NCBI GenBank assembly: GCA_945952105.1
Contig: CAMFGZ010000005.1
Coordinates: 1-64,000 of the forward strand
DNA: 64,000 bases
Source: an uncultured Rhodospirillaceae bacterium
GTDB lineage: Bacteria > Pseudomonadota > Alphaproteobacteria > Reyranellales > Reyranellaceae
Direction of reading: 5' to 3'
The notes beneath the pieces were generated by a model. It was not told where the DNA came from. It did no database searches and was given only the letters and a program-made list of their open reading frames with translations. Each line of letters opens with the position of its first letter. Within the stretch, counting starts at the first letter, position 1. This document shows positions 37,471 through 47,758 of this stretch, piece by piece. A program made the position numbers and the translations under genes.

Positions 37471-38061
37471 TCACTGCTTGGGCAGCGCGTCGAGGGCGAG
37501 GTTGAGCTGCAGCACGTTGACCCGCGGCTCGCCCAGCAGCCCGTACATGCGGCCCTCGGTATGCTGCGCCACCAGCGCCTGCACCTGGGCTTCCGGCAGG
37601 TTTCGCGCCTTGGCCACGCGCACGATCTGCCAGGAAGCGGCCCGGGGCGAGATATGCGGATCGAGGCCGCTGCCCGAGGTCGTGACGAGATCGACCGGCA
37701 CGCCGTTGCCGAGCCTGTCGGCATCCTCCTTGACCCGGTCGATCAGTGCCTTGGAGGTCGGCCCGAGGTTCGAGCCCATCGAGTTGGCGGCATTGTAGGG
37801 CGCGGCAACGGTCTTGGTGGAATCCGCCGGGTCGGTGTCGGTCGTGGCCGACAGGCGGCCGTGGAAATAGGTCTCGCCGGCGAAAGACTGGCCGATCAGG
37901 CTCGATCCGATGACCTTGCCGTCCTTCTCGACCAGCGAGCCCTTTGCCTGCTCAGGGAACGCCGCCCCGGCCACGCCGACCATGGCGAGCGGATAGGCAA
38001 GTCCCAGCAGAACGGTCATCAGGACCAGCATCACGAGCGATGCGCGGAAATGGCGAAGCAT
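37471..38061 (-). CDS. kdpC: KdpC potassium-transporting ATPase subunit C
   Basis: The 196-residue protein has one N-terminal membrane segment ([19 protein letters not shown]) and the KdpC motifs [24 protein letters not shown] and [11 protein letters not shown]. It stabilises the KdpFABC complex and promotes ATP binding. AAGGAG lies upstream of the ATG at 38061. Spacing to kdpB is 14 bases. Confidence 0.95.
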   Translation of the reverse strand: MLRHFRASLVMLVLMTVLLGLAYPLAMVGVAGAAFPEQAKGSLVEKDGKVIGSSLIGQSFAGETYFHGRLSATTDTDPADSTKTVAAPYNAANSMGSNLGPTSKALIDRVKEDADRLGNGVPVDLVTTSGSGLDPHISPRAASWQIVRVAKARNLPEAQVQALVAQHTEGRMYGLLGEPRVNVLQLNLALDALPKQ

Positions 38062-38075
38062 GACGACAAACTCCT

Positions 38076-40124
38076 TCAGGCGAGGCCGGCCGCCGAGACC
38101 ACGACGTCGATCAGCTTGATGCCGACGAAGGGCACGATCAGGCCGCCGATTCCGTAGACCAGCAGGTTGCGGCGCAGCAGGGCCGCGGCGCCGCTCGGCC
38201 GGTACTGCACGCCGCGCAGGGCGAGCGGGATCAGCGCCACGATGATCACGGCGTTGAAGATGATGGCCGACAGGATGGCGCTCTGCGGCGTCGCCAGGCC
38301 CATCACGTTCAGCACGCCGAGCTGTGGGTAGAAGGCGATGAACATGGCCGGGATGATGGCGAAGTACTTGGCCACGTCGTTGGCGATCGAGAACGTCGTG
38401 AGCGCACCGCGCGTCATCAGCAGCTGCTTGCCGATGGCCACGATCTCGATGAGCTTGGTCGGGTCGCTGTCGAGGTCGACCATGTTGCCGGCCTCGCGCG
38501 CGGCATTGGTGCCGGTCTGCATGGCGACGCCGACATCGGCCTGTGCCAGCGCCGGCGCGTCGTTGGTGCCGTCGCCGCACATCGCCACCAGCTTGCCCTT
38601 GGCCTGCTCCTCGCGGATCAGGCGCAGCTTGGCTTCCGGTGTCGCCTGCGCCAGGAAGTCGTCGACGCCCGCCTCCGCCGCGATCGCCGCCGCCGTCTGC
38701 GGATTGTCGCCGGTGATCATCACGGTGCGGATACCCATGGCACGCAGCTCGGCGAATCGCTCGCGAATGCCGCCCTTCACGATGTCCTTCAGATAGACGA
38801 CGCCCAGGATCCTGCCGTTTTGGGAAACGCCGAGCGGCGTGCCGCCCTCCTTGGCGATGGTCGTGGCGATGCGGTTGATCTCCTCGACCGGCGGCGTGAC
38901 GCCAAGCGAACGTGCATGCTCGATCACCGAATCGATCGCGCCCTTGCGGATGACCGCACCCTCGTGATCGACACCGCTCATGCGCGTCTGGGCGGTGAAG
39001 GGCACGAACTGCGCGCGCAGGTCGGCCACGTCGACGCCGCGCAGGCCGTGCTTCTCCTTGGCGAGGACGACGATCGAGCGGCCCTCGGGCGTCTCGTCGG
39101 CCAGACTGGCGAGCTGAGCGATGCGCGCGACCTCGTCCTCGGTAACGCCCGTCACCGGGATGAACTGCGTCGCGTGACGGTTGCCGAGCGTGATGGTGCC
39201 GGTCTTGTCGAGCAGCAGCGTGTCGACGTCGCCGGCCGCTTCGACCGCACGACCGGACGTCGCCAGCACGTTGAAGCGCACCAGACGGTTCATGCCGGCA
39301 ATACCGATGGCCGACAGGAGCGCGCCGATGGTCGTCGGGATCAGGGTGACGAACAGCGCAATCAGCACGACCACCGGGACCGCGCCGCCGGCATAGGCCG
39401 CGAAGCTCGGGATGGTGACGACCGCCAGCACGAAGATCAGCGTGAGACCGGCCAGCAGGACGCTCAGCGCCAGCTCGTTGGGCGTCTTCTGGCGGGCCGC
39501 GCCCTCGACCAGCGAGATCATGCGATCGAGGAAGCTCGATCCCTGCTCGGCGGTGATGCGGACCTTGATCCGGTCCGAGAGAACGCGCGTGCCGCCGGTG
39601 ACGGCCGAGCGGTCGCCGCCGGCCTCGCGGATCACCGGCGCGGACTCGCCGGTGATGGCCGATTCGTCGATCGTCGCCACGCCCTCGATGATCTCACCGT
39701 CGCCCGGCACCAGGTCACCGGCCTCGACCAGCACCTTCTCCCCGACCTTCAGCGTATGGGCGCGGCGCGGCTCGAACGTGTCGCCAACGCCCAGCAGCAC
39801 CTTGGCCATGGTCTCGCTGCGCATGCGGCGCAGCGTGTCGGCCTGCGCCTTGCCGCGGCCTTCGGCGACGGCCTCGGCGAAGGTGGCGAACAGCACGGTG
39901 ATCCAGAGCCAGACCACGAGCTGGATCTGGAAGCCCGAGCCCGTCACGCCAGTCGCGACGTCGCGCGCGGTGAGGACGGTCGCGGCCAGCGCCACCATCT
40001 CGACGGTGAACATCACCGGGTTCTTCACCAGCTCGCGCGGGTCGAGCTTGGTGAGGCTCCCCAGCAGGGCGGGCTTCAGGATCGCGGGGTCGAAAAGCGA
40101 CGGCGACTTGTCACGTTTACTCAT
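38076..40124 (-). CDS. kdpB: KdpB potassium-transporting P-type ATPase subunit
   Basis: The 682-residue catalytic subunit of the high-affinity K+ pump carries the A-domain TGES, the phosphorylation motif DKTGTIT with Asp306, [16 protein letters not shown] and [13 protein letters not shown]. The start MSKRDKS at 40124 is typical in length for the family. It is phosphorylated during the transport cycle and drives K+ passing through KdpA. Confidence 0.96.
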   Translation of the reverse strand: MSKRDKSPSLFDPAILKPALLGSLTKLDPRELVKNPVMFTVEMVALAATVLTARDVATGVTGSGFQIQLVVWLWITVLFATFAEAVAEGRGKAQADTLRRMRSETMAKVLLGVGDTFEPRRAHTLKVGEKVLVEAGDLVPGDGEIIEGVATIDESAITGESAPVIREAGGDRSAVTGGTRVLSDRIKVRITAEQGSSFLDRMISLVEGAARQKTPNELALSVLLAGLTLIFVLAVVTIPSFAAYAGGAVPVVVLIALFVTLIPTTIGALLSAIGIAGMNRLVRFNVLATSGRAVEAAGDVDTLLLDKTGTITLGNRHATQFIPVTGVTEDEVARIAQLASLADETPEGRSIVVLAKEKHGLRGVDVADLRAQFVPFTAQTRMSGVDHEGAVIRKGAIDSVIEHARSLGVTPPVEEINRIATTIAKEGGTPLGVSQNGRILGVVYLKDIVKGGIRERFAELRAMGIRTVMITGDNPQTAAAIAAEAGVDDFLAQATPEAKLRLIREEQAKGKLVAMCGDGTNDAPALAQADVGVAMQTGTNAAREAGNMVDLDSDPTKLIEIVAIGKQLLMTRGALTTFSIANDVAKYFAIIPAMFIAFYPQLGVLNVMGLATPQSAILSAIIFNAVIIVALIPLALRGVQYRPSGAAALLRRNLLVYGIGGLIVPFVGIKLIDVVVSAAGLA

Positions 40125-40135
40125 GTGGAGCCTCG

Positions 40136-41845
40136 TTAGAACAGCGTGCCGGCCAGCAGGGCGAAGTGCTCGACGATCGGGCCGAGGGCCAGGGCCGGCA
40201 GGAAGGTGAGACCGCCGACGATCAGCACGGCGCCGACCAGCAGGCCCACGAACAGGCCGCCGTGCGTCGGGAAGGTGCCGGCCGAGATCGCGGCCTTGCG
40301 CTTGGCGGCCAGGGCCCCCGCCACGGCCAGCATCGGAATGATGATGGCAAAGCGGCCGATCATCATCGCGACGGCGAGCGTACCGTTGTAGAAGACGGTG
40401 TTGCCCGTCAGGCCGCCGAAGGCGCTGCCATTGTTCGCCGCCGCCGACGTGTAGGCATAGAAGATCTCGCTGAAGCCATGGGGTCCGGCATTGGCCGGCC
40501 CGGCGAGGCCCGCCGGAATGACGGTGGCCAGAGCGGTGAATCCCAGGATGGCCAACGGGCAGCAGAGGATCGCCAGCATCGTGAACTTCACCTCGCGCGC
40601 CTCGATCTTCTTGCCGACATACTCGGGCGTGCGGCCGACCATCAGGCCCGCGAGGAAGATCGCCAGGATGGCGAAGAGCAGCATGCCGTAGAGGCCCGCG
40701 CCGACGCCGCCGACAATGATCTCGCCCAACAGCATGTTGATCAGCGGGATCATGCCGCCGAGCGGCATGAAGCTGTCGAGCATGGCGTTCACCGCGCCGC
40801 ACGAGGCGGCAGTGGTGATCACGGCGAACAGGGCGGAAAGCGCGGCGCCGAAGCGCACCTCCTTGCCTTCCATGTTGCCGGCCGCAGTGTCGACGCCCAG
40901 CGCGCCGATCAGCGGATTGCCGCCGGCCTCGGCCCAGTAGCAGACGACCACGCCCGCCAGGAACAGGAGGCCCATGGCAGCGAGGATCGCCCAGCCTTGG
41001 CGCTCGTCGCCGACGGCACGGCCGAACAGGTTGGTGAACGCAGCGCCGATCGCGAAGATCGACAACATCTGCACCAGGTTCGAGAGCGCCGTCGGATTCT
41101 CGTAGGGATGCGCGGAATTGGCGTTGAAGAAGCCGCCGCCGTTGGTGCCCAGCATCTTGATCGCGAGCTGCGACGCCACCGGACCTTGCGCGATGGTCTG
41201 CTTCGCGCCCTCGAGAGTCGTCGCCTCGACGTAGGGCGACAGGTTCTGCGGCACGCCCTGCCAGACGTAGAAGATCGTCAGCAGCACGCACATTGGCAGC
41301 AGCACGTAGAGCGTGGCGCGCACCATGTCGGCCCAGAAATTGCCGATACCCCTCGACTCTGCGCGCGCGAAGCCGCGCACCAGCGCCACGGCGAGCGCGA
41401 TACCTGTGGCGGCGCTCAGGAAGTTCTGCACCGACAGGCCGGCCATCTGCGAGAGGTAGCTCATGGTGCCTTCGCCGCCGTAGTTCTGCCAATTCGTGTT
41501 GGTCAGGAAGCTGACGGCGGTATTGCCCGCGAGATCGGGCGCGACGGCGGACATGCCCTGCGGATTGAACGGCAGCAGCTCCTGCAGGCGCAGCAGCAGG
41601 TAGAGGAACGCGAAGCCCACGATATGGAAGACGATCATGGCGCGGGCATAGACCCACCAACTCTGGTCCTCGGCCGGATCGATGCCGGCGAGACGATAGA
41701 AGCCGGTTTCGATTGGGCGCAGCACCGGCGACAGGAAGGTGCGCCGTCCCGCCAGCACATTGTCGAGATAGCCGCCCAGGGGCCGCGTGAGCAGCAGCAC
41801 GAGGCCGCAGAAGAGCGCGATCTGCGCCCAGCCGTTGATCGTCAT
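40136..41845 (-). CDS. kdpA: KdpA potassium-transporting ATPase subunit A
   Basis: The 569-residue channel-like subunit has four selectivity-filter-like loops, including the regions [11 protein letters not shown] and [16 protein letters not shown]. About ten membrane segments are present. It binds and translocates K+ in the inner membrane. It starts 7 bases after kdpF and ends 11 bases before kdpB. Confidence 0.96.
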   Translation of the reverse strand: MTINGWAQIALFCGLVLLLTRPLGGYLDNVLAGRRTFLSPVLRPIETGFYRLAGIDPAEDQSWWVYARAMIVFHIVGFAFLYLLLRLQELLPFNPQGMSAVAPDLAGNTAVSFLTNTNWQNYGGEGTMSYLSQMAGLSVQNFLSAATGIALAVALVRGFARAESRGIGNFWADMVRATLYVLLPMCVLLTIFYVWQGVPQNLSPYVEATTLEGAKQTIAQGPVASQLAIKMLGTNGGGFFNANSAHPYENPTALSNLVQMLSIFAIGAAFTNLFGRAVGDERQGWAILAAMGLLFLAGVVVCYWAEAGGNPLIGALGVDTAAGNMEGKEVRFGAALSALFAVITTAASCGAVNAMLDSFMPLGGMIPLINMLLGEIIVGGVGAGLYGMLLFAILAIFLAGLMVGRTPEYVGKKIEAREVKFTMLAILCCPLAILGFTALATVIPAGLAGPANAGPHGFSEIFYAYTSAAANNGSAFGGLTGNTVFYNGTLAVAMMIGRFAIIIPMLAVAGALAAKRKAAISAGTFPTHGGLFVGLLVGAVLIVGGLTFLPALALGPIVEHFALLAGTLF

Positions 41846-41852
41846 GGCCGCC

Positions 41853-41942
41853 TCAGAATTTCTCCGGCCGCGCCAGCGCGACCGTCAGATAGACGAGCAG
41901 AAGGGCGGCAAGCGCACCGCCCAGGACGTAATCGAATGTCAT
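41853..41942 (-). CDS. kdpF: KdpF small subunit
   Basis: This is a 29-residue single-span peptide, [19 protein letters not shown] followed by [10 protein letters not shown]. The C-terminal LxRPExF is the KdpF signature. KdpF is a lipid-like stabiliser of the Kdp complex. It lies directly upstream of kdpA with a 7-base gap and 7 bases after another tiny gene. Confidence 0.92.
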   Translation of the reverse strand: MTFDYVLGGALAALLLVYLTVALARPEKF

Positions 41943-41949
41943 GTTGGCC

Positions 41950-42033
41950 TCACAGCCTGCGGCACAGGCGTTCGTAGGCGATCAGCAGGCAGAACAGCAC
42001 CAGGCCGCCGCCGAAGAACAGGATGTCGAGCAT
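41950..42033 (-). CDS. 27-residue membrane microprotein at the head of the kdp operon
   Basis: The reading frame MLDILFFGGGLVLFCLLIA plus YERLCRRL encodes a single hydrophobic helix with a basic C-terminal tail carrying two cysteines in total. GAAGGAG sits at the proper distance before the ATG. It is separated from kdpF by 7 bases, the same spacing as kdpF to kdpA. A similar short hydrophobic peptide ending in ER/DRL precedes kdpF in other proteobacteria as I recall it, but it is rarely annotated. It is probably the first gene of the operon and may be an accessory subunit. Confidence 0.7.
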   Translation of the reverse strand: MLDILFFGGGLVLFCLLIAYERLCRRL

Positions 42034-42050
42034 GGGAACTCCTTCGCCGG

Positions 42051-42120
42051 CATAGAAGAGCGTCGGGGCATAGGAATTCGAGCCGGTGGCCGAGCGGTCG
42101 GCATAGGAAATCCATAGGAA
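42051..42120 (-). promoter_or_regulatory. CATAGGAA direct repeats in the kdp promoter region
   Basis: In the 115-base gap upstream of the kdp operon, CATAGAA or CATAGGAA occurs at 42051, 42069, 42102 and 42113. On the transcribed strand this is TTCCTATG. Offsets of 18, 33 and 11 bases put the last three copies on one helical face. They are candidate KdpE sites or promoter elements. The rest of the gap shows no gene. Confidence 0.4.
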
Positions 42121-42148
42121 TTTCTGGATCGGCCGCGAGACCGTCAGC

Positions 42149-43360
42149 TCAGCGGGCCGCCATCACCGTATCGAGCCAGTCGAACACGCGCCGGTTCAGC
42201 AGCGAGCGGTTCATCATCTCGCAGTGATCGCCCGCACCTTCGGCTGCGGTGAAGCGGATGATTTCCTTCGGACAGCGCAGCGCGTCGAATACGGTCTGCG
42301 TGTCGGACGCCAGGCCGTCCTGCTCCGCGTGCGTGAGCAGCACCGGGCATTTGATCCGCTCGATGCCTCCTTCGAGGGTGAAGCCCTCGATGAGCCGCAG
42401 GTAGTCGCGGAGATCCGTGGCGCCGTTGGCCCAGAAGCCGCGCTGCACGATCTTCCAGCGCAGGCCCCGGTCGGCCTGGATGATGCCGAACATCATATCG
42501 AGCACCTTCGGCTCGATCGTCGACAGGCTGGCGCCCGCCGCGAGATCGGCGCCCAGCCGGCTGGCGAAGGTGCGAGCCGACGAGGCGACACTCCACAGGC
42601 CGGGATCGGCGATACAGGCGGCCAGTCGCGGCTCACCGGTCGCGGCGCGCAGGGCGAGATAGCCACCGAGGCTCGCGCCGCTCAGCGCGATGCGCGCGGG
42701 ATCGACCGTCGGCAGCGACACGGCGAAGTCCACGACCGCGCGCACCGCGACTTCCCAATCGGGCCGCAGCGGCAGGCCGTGCTCGTAGAGCATCTCGCCC
42801 TGCCCCGGCCCGTCGAAGATCAAGCAGTGATAGCCGCGCTGCGAAGCCGCCACGGCCGACATGAAGTAGAGATCGGTCACCGTGGCGTCGTAGCCGTTGG
42901 TCAGGATGACGAGCGGACGGACTTCCGTCTCATGACCGACCGCCGGAACGAAATACGCCGGAAGCGACGTCCCTTCGAAGGGAATGCGAAGCGGCAGCAC
43001 CGGCGGATCGCCGAGTGCGAGGCCCTTGTCGAAGGCGTCGATCTGTTTGCGAAAGGCCGAGAGGAGCCGCGGATCGACCGGCGTGCCGAAGAGCGGATGA
43101 TAGGAGGCGCCATAGGCGACGCTCGCCCGCAGGAACAGCTCGCGCGCCGAACCGCGATGGCCGCGCGCCAGGACGTCCCCTGCTTCGGCAAGCATGCGGT
43201 CGCCAGCGGCCATCCATGCTGCATGGAATGCCGCGTCGTCGCCATCTCCAATCGCTTCAGCGACGGCGGCGACCTCACCGAAATCGGCGCCGCCATAGGG
43301 AATGTAGCCGAGCGGCCAAGTACCAAAATCGTCGTGAAGCTCGTCCTTGAAGAGCTTCAT
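42149..43360 (-). CDS. Alpha/beta hydrolase (FrsA/dienelactone-type)
   Basis: The 403-residue protein has a helical N-terminal cap region (about 1-120) and an alpha/beta hydrolase core. The nucleophile elbow is SGASLGG with Ser in ALSGASLGGYLALR. The acid is probably in LTHAEQDGLA and the catalytic His in AGDHCEMMN. Oxyanion-region NGYDATVTDLYF and DGPGQGEML resemble FrsA-like and 2,6-dihydroxy-pseudo-oxynicotine hydrolases. The substrate is unknown. It begins 6 bases after the membrane protein gene, so it ends the cyo operon. Confidence 0.85.
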   Translation of the reverse strand: MKLFKDELHDDFGTWPLGYIPYGGADFGEVAAVAEAIGDGDDAAFHAAWMAAGDRMLAEAGDVLARGHRGSARELFLRASVAYGASYHPLFGTPVDPRLLSAFRKQIDAFDKGLALGDPPVLPLRIPFEGTSLPAYFVPAVGHETEVRPLVILTNGYDATVTDLYFMSAVAASQRGYHCLIFDGPGQGEMLYEHGLPLRPDWEVAVRAVVDFAVSLPTVDPARIALSGASLGGYLALRAATGEPRLAACIADPGLWSVASSARTFASRLGADLAAGASLSTIEPKVLDMMFGIIQADRGLRWKIVQRGFWANGATDLRDYLRLIEGFTLEGGIERIKCPVLLTHAEQDGLASDTQTVFDALRCPKEIIRFTAAEGAGDHCEMMNRSLLNRRVFDWLDTVMAAR

Positions 43361-43366
43361 GACGGG

Positions 43367-43879
43367 CTACTGCCGGAACCGGAGAGCGACCGCCAGCATG
43401 CGCAGCGACAGGATGGCAAGGCTGAGGCCCAGCATGGCGAAGAGCAGGCTGGGTTCGGCGAGTTCGGCGCCGCGATAGGGGAAGATCTGGCCACCGATCA
43501 GCATGAACAGCCAGATGCCGCCCCAGCTCGCCATCTCGAACAGCGAGGCCGAGCCGGGAATGTAGGCCCGGGGCTTCGGGTAGTTGGGCGCAAAGCGCAC
43601 GCGCCAGAACATGTAGGCCGAGGCCAGGATGAACCAGAGGAAAGCCAGAAACTGCACGGCCGCCAGCAGGGTCACCGGCTTCGGCAGACGGCACCAGAAG
43701 GCCGGCAGGCCGGCCGCGCACAGCCCATCGAGCACGCCCGCGGTGAAGCCGATCGCCGGCCCGGCCAGCGACAGGTTCGTGAGCGCGAGATAGGCCAGGA
43801 TCGTCGCCACGACAGGCGACAGGCCGACCAACCACTCCCAACGAAGGAGTGGCGTCATCTTCGACTTGGCTTGTGCCAT
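43367..43879 (-). CDS. Hypothetical membrane protein of the cyo operon
   Basis: The 170-residue protein has about four to five predicted membrane segments (LVGLSPVVATILAYLAL, KPVTLLAAVQFLAFLWFIL, MASWGGIWLFMLIGG, LLFAMLGLSLAILSLRML). I recognise no family. It follows cyoD by 11 bases and precedes the hydrolase by 6, so it is co-transcribed with the ubiquinol oxidase. The position is one where oxidase assembly factors are sometimes found, but it is not SURF1 or CyoE by sequence. Confidence 0.75.
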   Translation of the reverse strand: MAQAKSKMTPLLRWEWLVGLSPVVATILAYLALTNLSLAGPAIGFTAGVLDGLCAAGLPAFWCRLPKPVTLLAAVQFLAFLWFILASAYMFWRVRFAPNYPKPRAYIPGSASLFEMASWGGIWLFMLIGGQIFPYRGAELAEPSLLFAMLGLSLAILSLRMLAVALRFRQ

Positions 43880-43890
43880 GAGACCGCCGG

Positions 43891-44202
43891 CTAGAGCGCC
43901 ATGCGGGCGTGCAGGTCGAACATGATCCAGAAGCTGCCGCCCACCATGATGAAGAGCAGCAGCGCCGTGAAGACCAGCGCCAGCACGTTCTCGCGCGGCG
44001 TGGTCGTGAAGTTGATGTGCAGGAAGAAGCGCAGATGCACCAGGACCTGCAGGATGGCGGCGATGCCGATGACGAGCAGCGTGCGCTGCGGCGGCAGGGC
44101 GTGCGTGTAGACCAGCCAGAACGGCACGGCGCTCAGCACCACCGCCAGGACGAAGCCGATCAGGTAGGAGCGCAGCCCGTGCCCGGTTTCATGTTCCATC
44201 AC
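43891..44202 (-). CDS. cyoD: Cytochrome bo3 ubiquinol oxidase subunit IV
   Basis: The 103-residue product has three membrane segments and the CyoD landmarks SYLIGFVLAVVLSAVPFWLV and VHLRFFLHIN. It supports assembly of the bo3-type oxidase. It starts with an ATGA overlap with cyoC. No cyoE haem O synthase is found in the window. Confidence 0.93.
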   Translation of the reverse strand: MMEHETGHGLRSYLIGFVLAVVLSAVPFWLVYTHALPPQRTLLVIGIAAILQVLVHLRFFLHINFTTTPRENVLALVFTALLLFIMVGGSFWIMFDLHARMAL

Positions 44203-44798
44203 AGAAGTCCCGGCAGATAGACGATGGAGAAGATGCCGACCCAGGCAATGTCGAGGAAATGCCAGAAGAGGCCGAGCCGATGCAGGCGCGAGGCGACCGG
44301 CAGGGTGAGGCCCTTGAAGGCGACCTGGGCACCCAGGATCACGATCCAGAGCAGGCCCATGGTGACATGGACGCCGTGCGTGCCGACCAGCGTGAAGAAG
44401 GCCGAGAGGAAGCCACTGCGATCGGGCCCCGCCCCCTTGGCGATCATGCCCGCGAACTCACGCACCTCGAGGAACACGAAGGCCGCGCCCAGCACGAAGG
44501 TGATGGCGAGCCAGAGGAGCACCGCGCCGCGATTGCCCGCCTTCACCTGGAGGCTGGCGAATCCGAAGGTCATGCTGGAGACCAGCAGCAGCGCCGTCTC
44601 GATGGCGGCATTGTTCAGCTCGAAGAGCTGCTTGCCCGTCGGACCACCGTCGGTGCCGGGGATCATGATGGCGTAGGTCGCAAACAACAGGGCGAAGATC
44701 ACGGCATCGCCCATCAGATAGAGCCAGAAACCGAGCGCCCGCTGCTCCTCGGTCTCGATCTCCTCGCGCTCGTGCGCGCTCATGTGGGCGACGCTCAT
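44199..44798 (-). CDS. cyoC: Cytochrome bo3 ubiquinol oxidase subunit III
   Basis: The 199-residue protein has five membrane segments. [38 protein letters not shown] and [23 protein letters not shown] fit the CyoC branch of the haem-copper oxidase subunit III family. It overlaps both cyoB and cyoD by four bases. Confidence 0.94.
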   Translation of the reverse strand: MSVAHMSAHEREEIETEEQRALGFWLYLMGDAVIFALLFATYAIMIPGTDGGPTGKQLFELNNAAIETALLLVSSMTFGFASLQVKAGNRGAVLLWLAITFVLGAAFVFLEVREFAGMIAKGAGPDRSGFLSAFFTLVGTHGVHVTMGLLWIVILGAQVAFKGLTLPVASRLHRLGLFWHFLDIAWVGIFSIVYLPGLL

Positions 44799-46768
44799 GG
44801 CCGGCTCCCCATCGTGCGGAACCGTTCATCCTCGATTGCCTTCACTTCGGCGGCCGACATCGTGAATTCCTGGTCGTCGGTCGACGAGCGCACGATCACC
44901 GCGGCGAACACGACGGCACCGGCGGCCAGGACCAGCCACCAGATGTGCCAGATCATCGCGAAACCCAGCACGAAGGCGAAGGCGCCGATGATCACGCCGA
45001 TCGGCGTATTCGACGGGATGCGGATCGCCTCGTAGGCCGCTGGCCGCTGGTAGGCGATGCCCTTCTCCTTCATCTCAAGGAAGGGTTCGCGATCGCCCAC
45101 CGTCGGTATCACCGCGAAATTATACGGCGGCGGCGGCGAGGAGGTGGACCATTCCAGGGTGCGGCCGTCGAACGGGTCGCCGGTCAGGTCGCGTGTCTTG
45201 TTGCGGTCGCGGATCGAGACGAAGAGCTGCATGACCATGCAGCCGATGCCGCACAGCACGACCACGGCGCCGGACATGGCGACCAGCAGGTAGGGCTGCC
45301 AGGTCGGATCGTTGTAGGTCTCCATGCGGCGCGGCATGCCCTTCAGGCCGAGCAGATAGAGCGGCATGAAGGCGAGATAGAAGCCGACGATCCAGCACCA
45401 GAAGGCGCCGAGGCCCCAGCCGCGATGGAAGGCGAAGCCGAAGACCTTGGGGAACCAGTACATGTAGCCGGCGAGATAGCCGAACAGCACGCCCGGGATG
45501 ATCATGTTGTGGAAGTGCGCGACCAGGAAGGTCGTGTTGTGCATCAGGAAGTCGGCCGGCGGGATGGCAAGCAGCACGCCGGTCATGCCGCCGATCACGA
45601 AGGTCACGATGAAGCCGATGCTCCACATCATCGACGGATGGAACTCGATGCGGCCGCGATACATGGTCAGCAGCCAGTTGAACACCTTCACGCCCGTCGG
45701 CACCGCGATGATCATGGTCATGACGCCGAAGAAGGCGTTGACGCCGGCGCTGGAGCCCATGGTGAAGAAATGGTGCAGCCAGACGGTGAAGGACAGGATG
45801 CCGATCGCCGCCGTCGCATAGACCAGCGATTCGTAGCCGAACAGGCGCTTGCGCGAGAAGGTCGACACGGCCTCGGAAAAGATGCCGAAGGCCGGCAGGA
45901 TCAGGATGTAGACCTCCGGATGGCCCCAGATCCAGAACAGGTTGACGTAGTTCATCATGTTGCCGCCGTTTGCATTCGTGAAGAAATGCATGCCGGCGAG
46001 GCGGTCGAGGGCGAGGAGTCCGCAGGCCACGGTGATGGCCGGGAAGGCGAAGGCCATCAGGACCGAGGCGACGAGCGCGGTCCAGACGAAGGGCGTCATG
46101 CGCATCAGGGTCATGCCCGGCGCGCGGCGCTTCAGGATGGTCACGATGAAGTTGATGCCCGACAGGGTCGAGCCGACGCCCGATATCAGGATCGCCCAGA
46201 TCCAGTAGTCGACGCCGACGCCCGGGCTGTAGTCGATGCCCGAATAGGGCGGATAGCCGGTCCAGCCGGCGGTCGAGAACTTGCCGATGACCAGCGAAAC
46301 CATCACAAGCGCCGCACCGGCCGCGCTCAGCCACAGGCTGACCGCGTTCAGCCACGGGAAGGCGACGTCGCGCGTCCCGATCTGAAGCGGCACGATGATG
46401 TTCACCAGCCCCGTCATGAACGGCATCGCCATGAAGAAGATCATGATCGTGCCGTGCGAGCTGAAGATCTGGTCGAAATGCTCGGGCGGCAGGTAGCCAC
46501 CGCCGTTCAGCGCGAAGGCCTGCTGGGCGCGCATCATGATCGCGTCAACGAAGCCGCGCAGCAGCATGATCAGCGCGAGCACGACATACATGACGCCGAT
46601 GCGCTTGTGGTCGACGCTGGTCAGCCAGTCGGTCCAGAGATACTTCCACGCCTTCAGGTAGGTCAGCACGGCCGCGACCAGCAGCGCACCGCCCACGGTG
46701 ACGGCGGCGCCGCCCGCGGCGATCGGGCTGTAGAACGGCAGGGCGTCGATCGTCAGTTTGCCGAACAT
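44795..46768 (-). CDS. cyoB: Cytochrome bo3 ubiquinol oxidase subunit I
   Basis: The 657-residue catalytic subunit binds haem b, haem o3 and CuB. The [22 protein letters not shown] segment (split as HPEVYI and beyond) holds the CuB His-Tyr site. HHFFTMG and VAHFHNMI supply further ligands. CyoB-type residues for quinol binding in the N-terminal region ([25 protein letters not shown]) support ubiquinol rather than cytochrome c as donor. It reduces oxygen to water and pumps protons. It lies three bases after cyoA. Confidence 0.96.
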   Translation of the reverse strand: MFGKLTIDALPFYSPIAAGGAAVTVGGALLVAAVLTYLKAWKYLWTDWLTSVDHKRIGVMYVVLALIMLLRGFVDAIMMRAQQAFALNGGGYLPPEHFDQIFSSHGTIMIFFMAMPFMTGLVNIIVPLQIGTRDVAFPWLNAVSLWLSAAGAALVMVSLVIGKFSTAGWTGYPPYSGIDYSPGVGVDYWIWAILISGVGSTLSGINFIVTILKRRAPGMTLMRMTPFVWTALVASVLMAFAFPAITVACGLLALDRLAGMHFFTNANGGNMMNYVNLFWIWGHPEVYILILPAFGIFSEAVSTFSRKRLFGYESLVYATAAIGILSFTVWLHHFFTMGSSAGVNAFFGVMTMIIAVPTGVKVFNWLLTMYRGRIEFHPSMMWSIGFIVTFVIGGMTGVLLAIPPADFLMHNTTFLVAHFHNMIIPGVLFGYLAGYMYWFPKVFGFAFHRGWGLGAFWCWIVGFYLAFMPLYLLGLKGMPRRMETYNDPTWQPYLLVAMSGAVVVLCGIGCMVMQLFVSIRDRNKTRDLTGDPFDGRTLEWSTSSPPPPYNFAVIPTVGDREPFLEMKEKGIAYQRPAAYEAIRIPSNTPIGVIIGAFAFVLGFAMIWHIWWLVLAAGAVVFAAVIVRSSTDDQEFTMSAAEVKAIEDERFRTMGSRP

Positions 46769-46771
46769 CAG

Positions 46772-47662
46772 CTATCTCCGCGCCGGCGCGTGCTGCGCAT
46801 GGCCGCTGTGCCTGTACTTGTCGATGATCGTGTCGAACAGCTTCGGCTCGACCGTCGAATAGTAGGTGATCGGATTGGCGCGGCTCTTCGCCGCCAGCGC
46901 CGTGTAGGCGGCAGCGTCGAGCGCCGTGCCGTTCTGCTTGGCGCGCGCCACCCAGGCCTCGAAGTCGGCCGGCGTCATGGCCAGCACCTCGAAATGCTGG
47001 TCCGAGTAGCCGCCGCCGCTGTACTGGCTGTTGCGGCCGACGAACTTGCCGGGCTGGTCCGCCAGCATCTGCAGGCGCGTCTGCATGCCGGCCATGGCGT
47101 AGATCTGCCCGGCGAGCTGCGGCACGTAGAAGGAGTTCATCACCGTGTCGGAGGTGATGCGCAGGCTGACCGGCCGGCCCGCCGGGAAGGCGAGCTGGTT
47201 CACCACGGCGATCCCCTGCTCCGGATAGATGAACAGCCACTTCCAGTCCTGGGCCACGACCTGGACGTCGAACGGCGGCTCCCTGGATTCAATCGGACGA
47301 TAGGGGTCTAGCCTGTGGGTGCTGCGCCACAGCAGCACCGCGACGGCGATGACGATGACGGCCGGGATCAGCCACGTGATGGCGTCGATCTTGACCGAGT
47401 TGGCCCATGTCGGCGTGTATTTGGCCTTGGTGTTGGACGCCCGATACTTCCAGGCGAACCACAGGGTGAGGATGATGATCGGGACGATCACCAGCATCAT
47501 CACGTAGAAGGCATCGAACAGGAGATCGCGCTCGGCGAGGGCGATCGGGCCCTTGGGGTCCAGCACCGGAGCCCGCTTGAGGTCGCAGGCGCTCGTCAGA
47601 ACGGCCAAGACGGCCGTCGACGCCGCGCCTTGCCATCGATTAACAGCCAGCCTCACGCTCAC
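46772..47662 (-). CDS. cyoA: Cytochrome bo3 ubiquinol oxidase subunit II
   Basis: The 296-residue protein has a lipoprotein-type signal (VLTSAC, lipobox near residue 26), two membrane segments (FYVMMLVIVPIIILTLWF, ITWLIPAVIVIAVAVLLW), and a cupredoxin domain (VQVVAQDWKWLFIYPEQGI, VMNSFYVPQLAGQIYAMAGM). It lacks the cysteine pair of CuA, as expected for quinol oxidases. The GTG start at 47662 is used; other GTGs follow closely. The C-terminal tail is His-rich. Confidence 0.94.
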   Translation of the reverse strand: MSVRLAVNRWQGAASTAVLAVLTSACDLKRAPVLDPKGPIALAERDLLFDAFYVMMLVIVPIIILTLWFAWKYRASNTKAKYTPTWANSVKIDAITWLIPAVIVIAVAVLLWRSTHRLDPYRPIESREPPFDVQVVAQDWKWLFIYPEQGIAVVNQLAFPAGRPVSLRITSDTVMNSFYVPQLAGQIYAMAGMQTRLQMLADQPGKFVGRNSQYSGGGYSDQHFEVLAMTPADFEAWVARAKQNGTALDAAAYTALAAKSRANPITYYSTVEPKLFDTIIDKYRHSGHAQHAPARR

Positions 47663-47701
47663 CCGCCCGACCTATTGCACTGTCAGGGCAGAGTGGCGCT
47701 A

Positions 47702-47758
47702 GCTCTTGTATAGAGCAACGATTCTTTTGTTACGTTCAGGTCTTCAATTCAGGTCTTC
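47702..47758 (-). promoter_or_regulatory. Direct repeat and small hairpin upstream of cyoA
   Basis: TTCAGGTCTTC occurs at 47735-47745 and again at 47748-47758, a 13-base period, the second copy overlapping the stop of the upstream gene. A small palindrome GCTCT-TGTAT-AGAGC lies at 47702-47716, 40 bases from the cyoA start. The 86-base gap is relatively AT-rich and probably holds the cyo promoter; no binding protein can be named. Confidence 0.35.

Noticed and set aside
35053-38157. A 1034-codon open frame antisense to kdpD and kdpC.
   Set aside because: It is rich in Arg, His, Asp and Gln with no domain, and lies wholly opposite clearly conserved kdp genes. Long antisense frames are expected in GC-rich coding DNA.
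42144-42596. A separate 150-codon gene inside the hydrolase gene.
   Set aside because: It is a shadow frame of the alpha/beta hydrolase, which carries the catalytic motifs in the other frame.
44945-47311. A 788-codon open frame antisense to cyoA and cyoB.
   Set aside because: It mirrors the conserved oxidase genes and has the His/Asp/Arg-rich pattern of a shadow frame.
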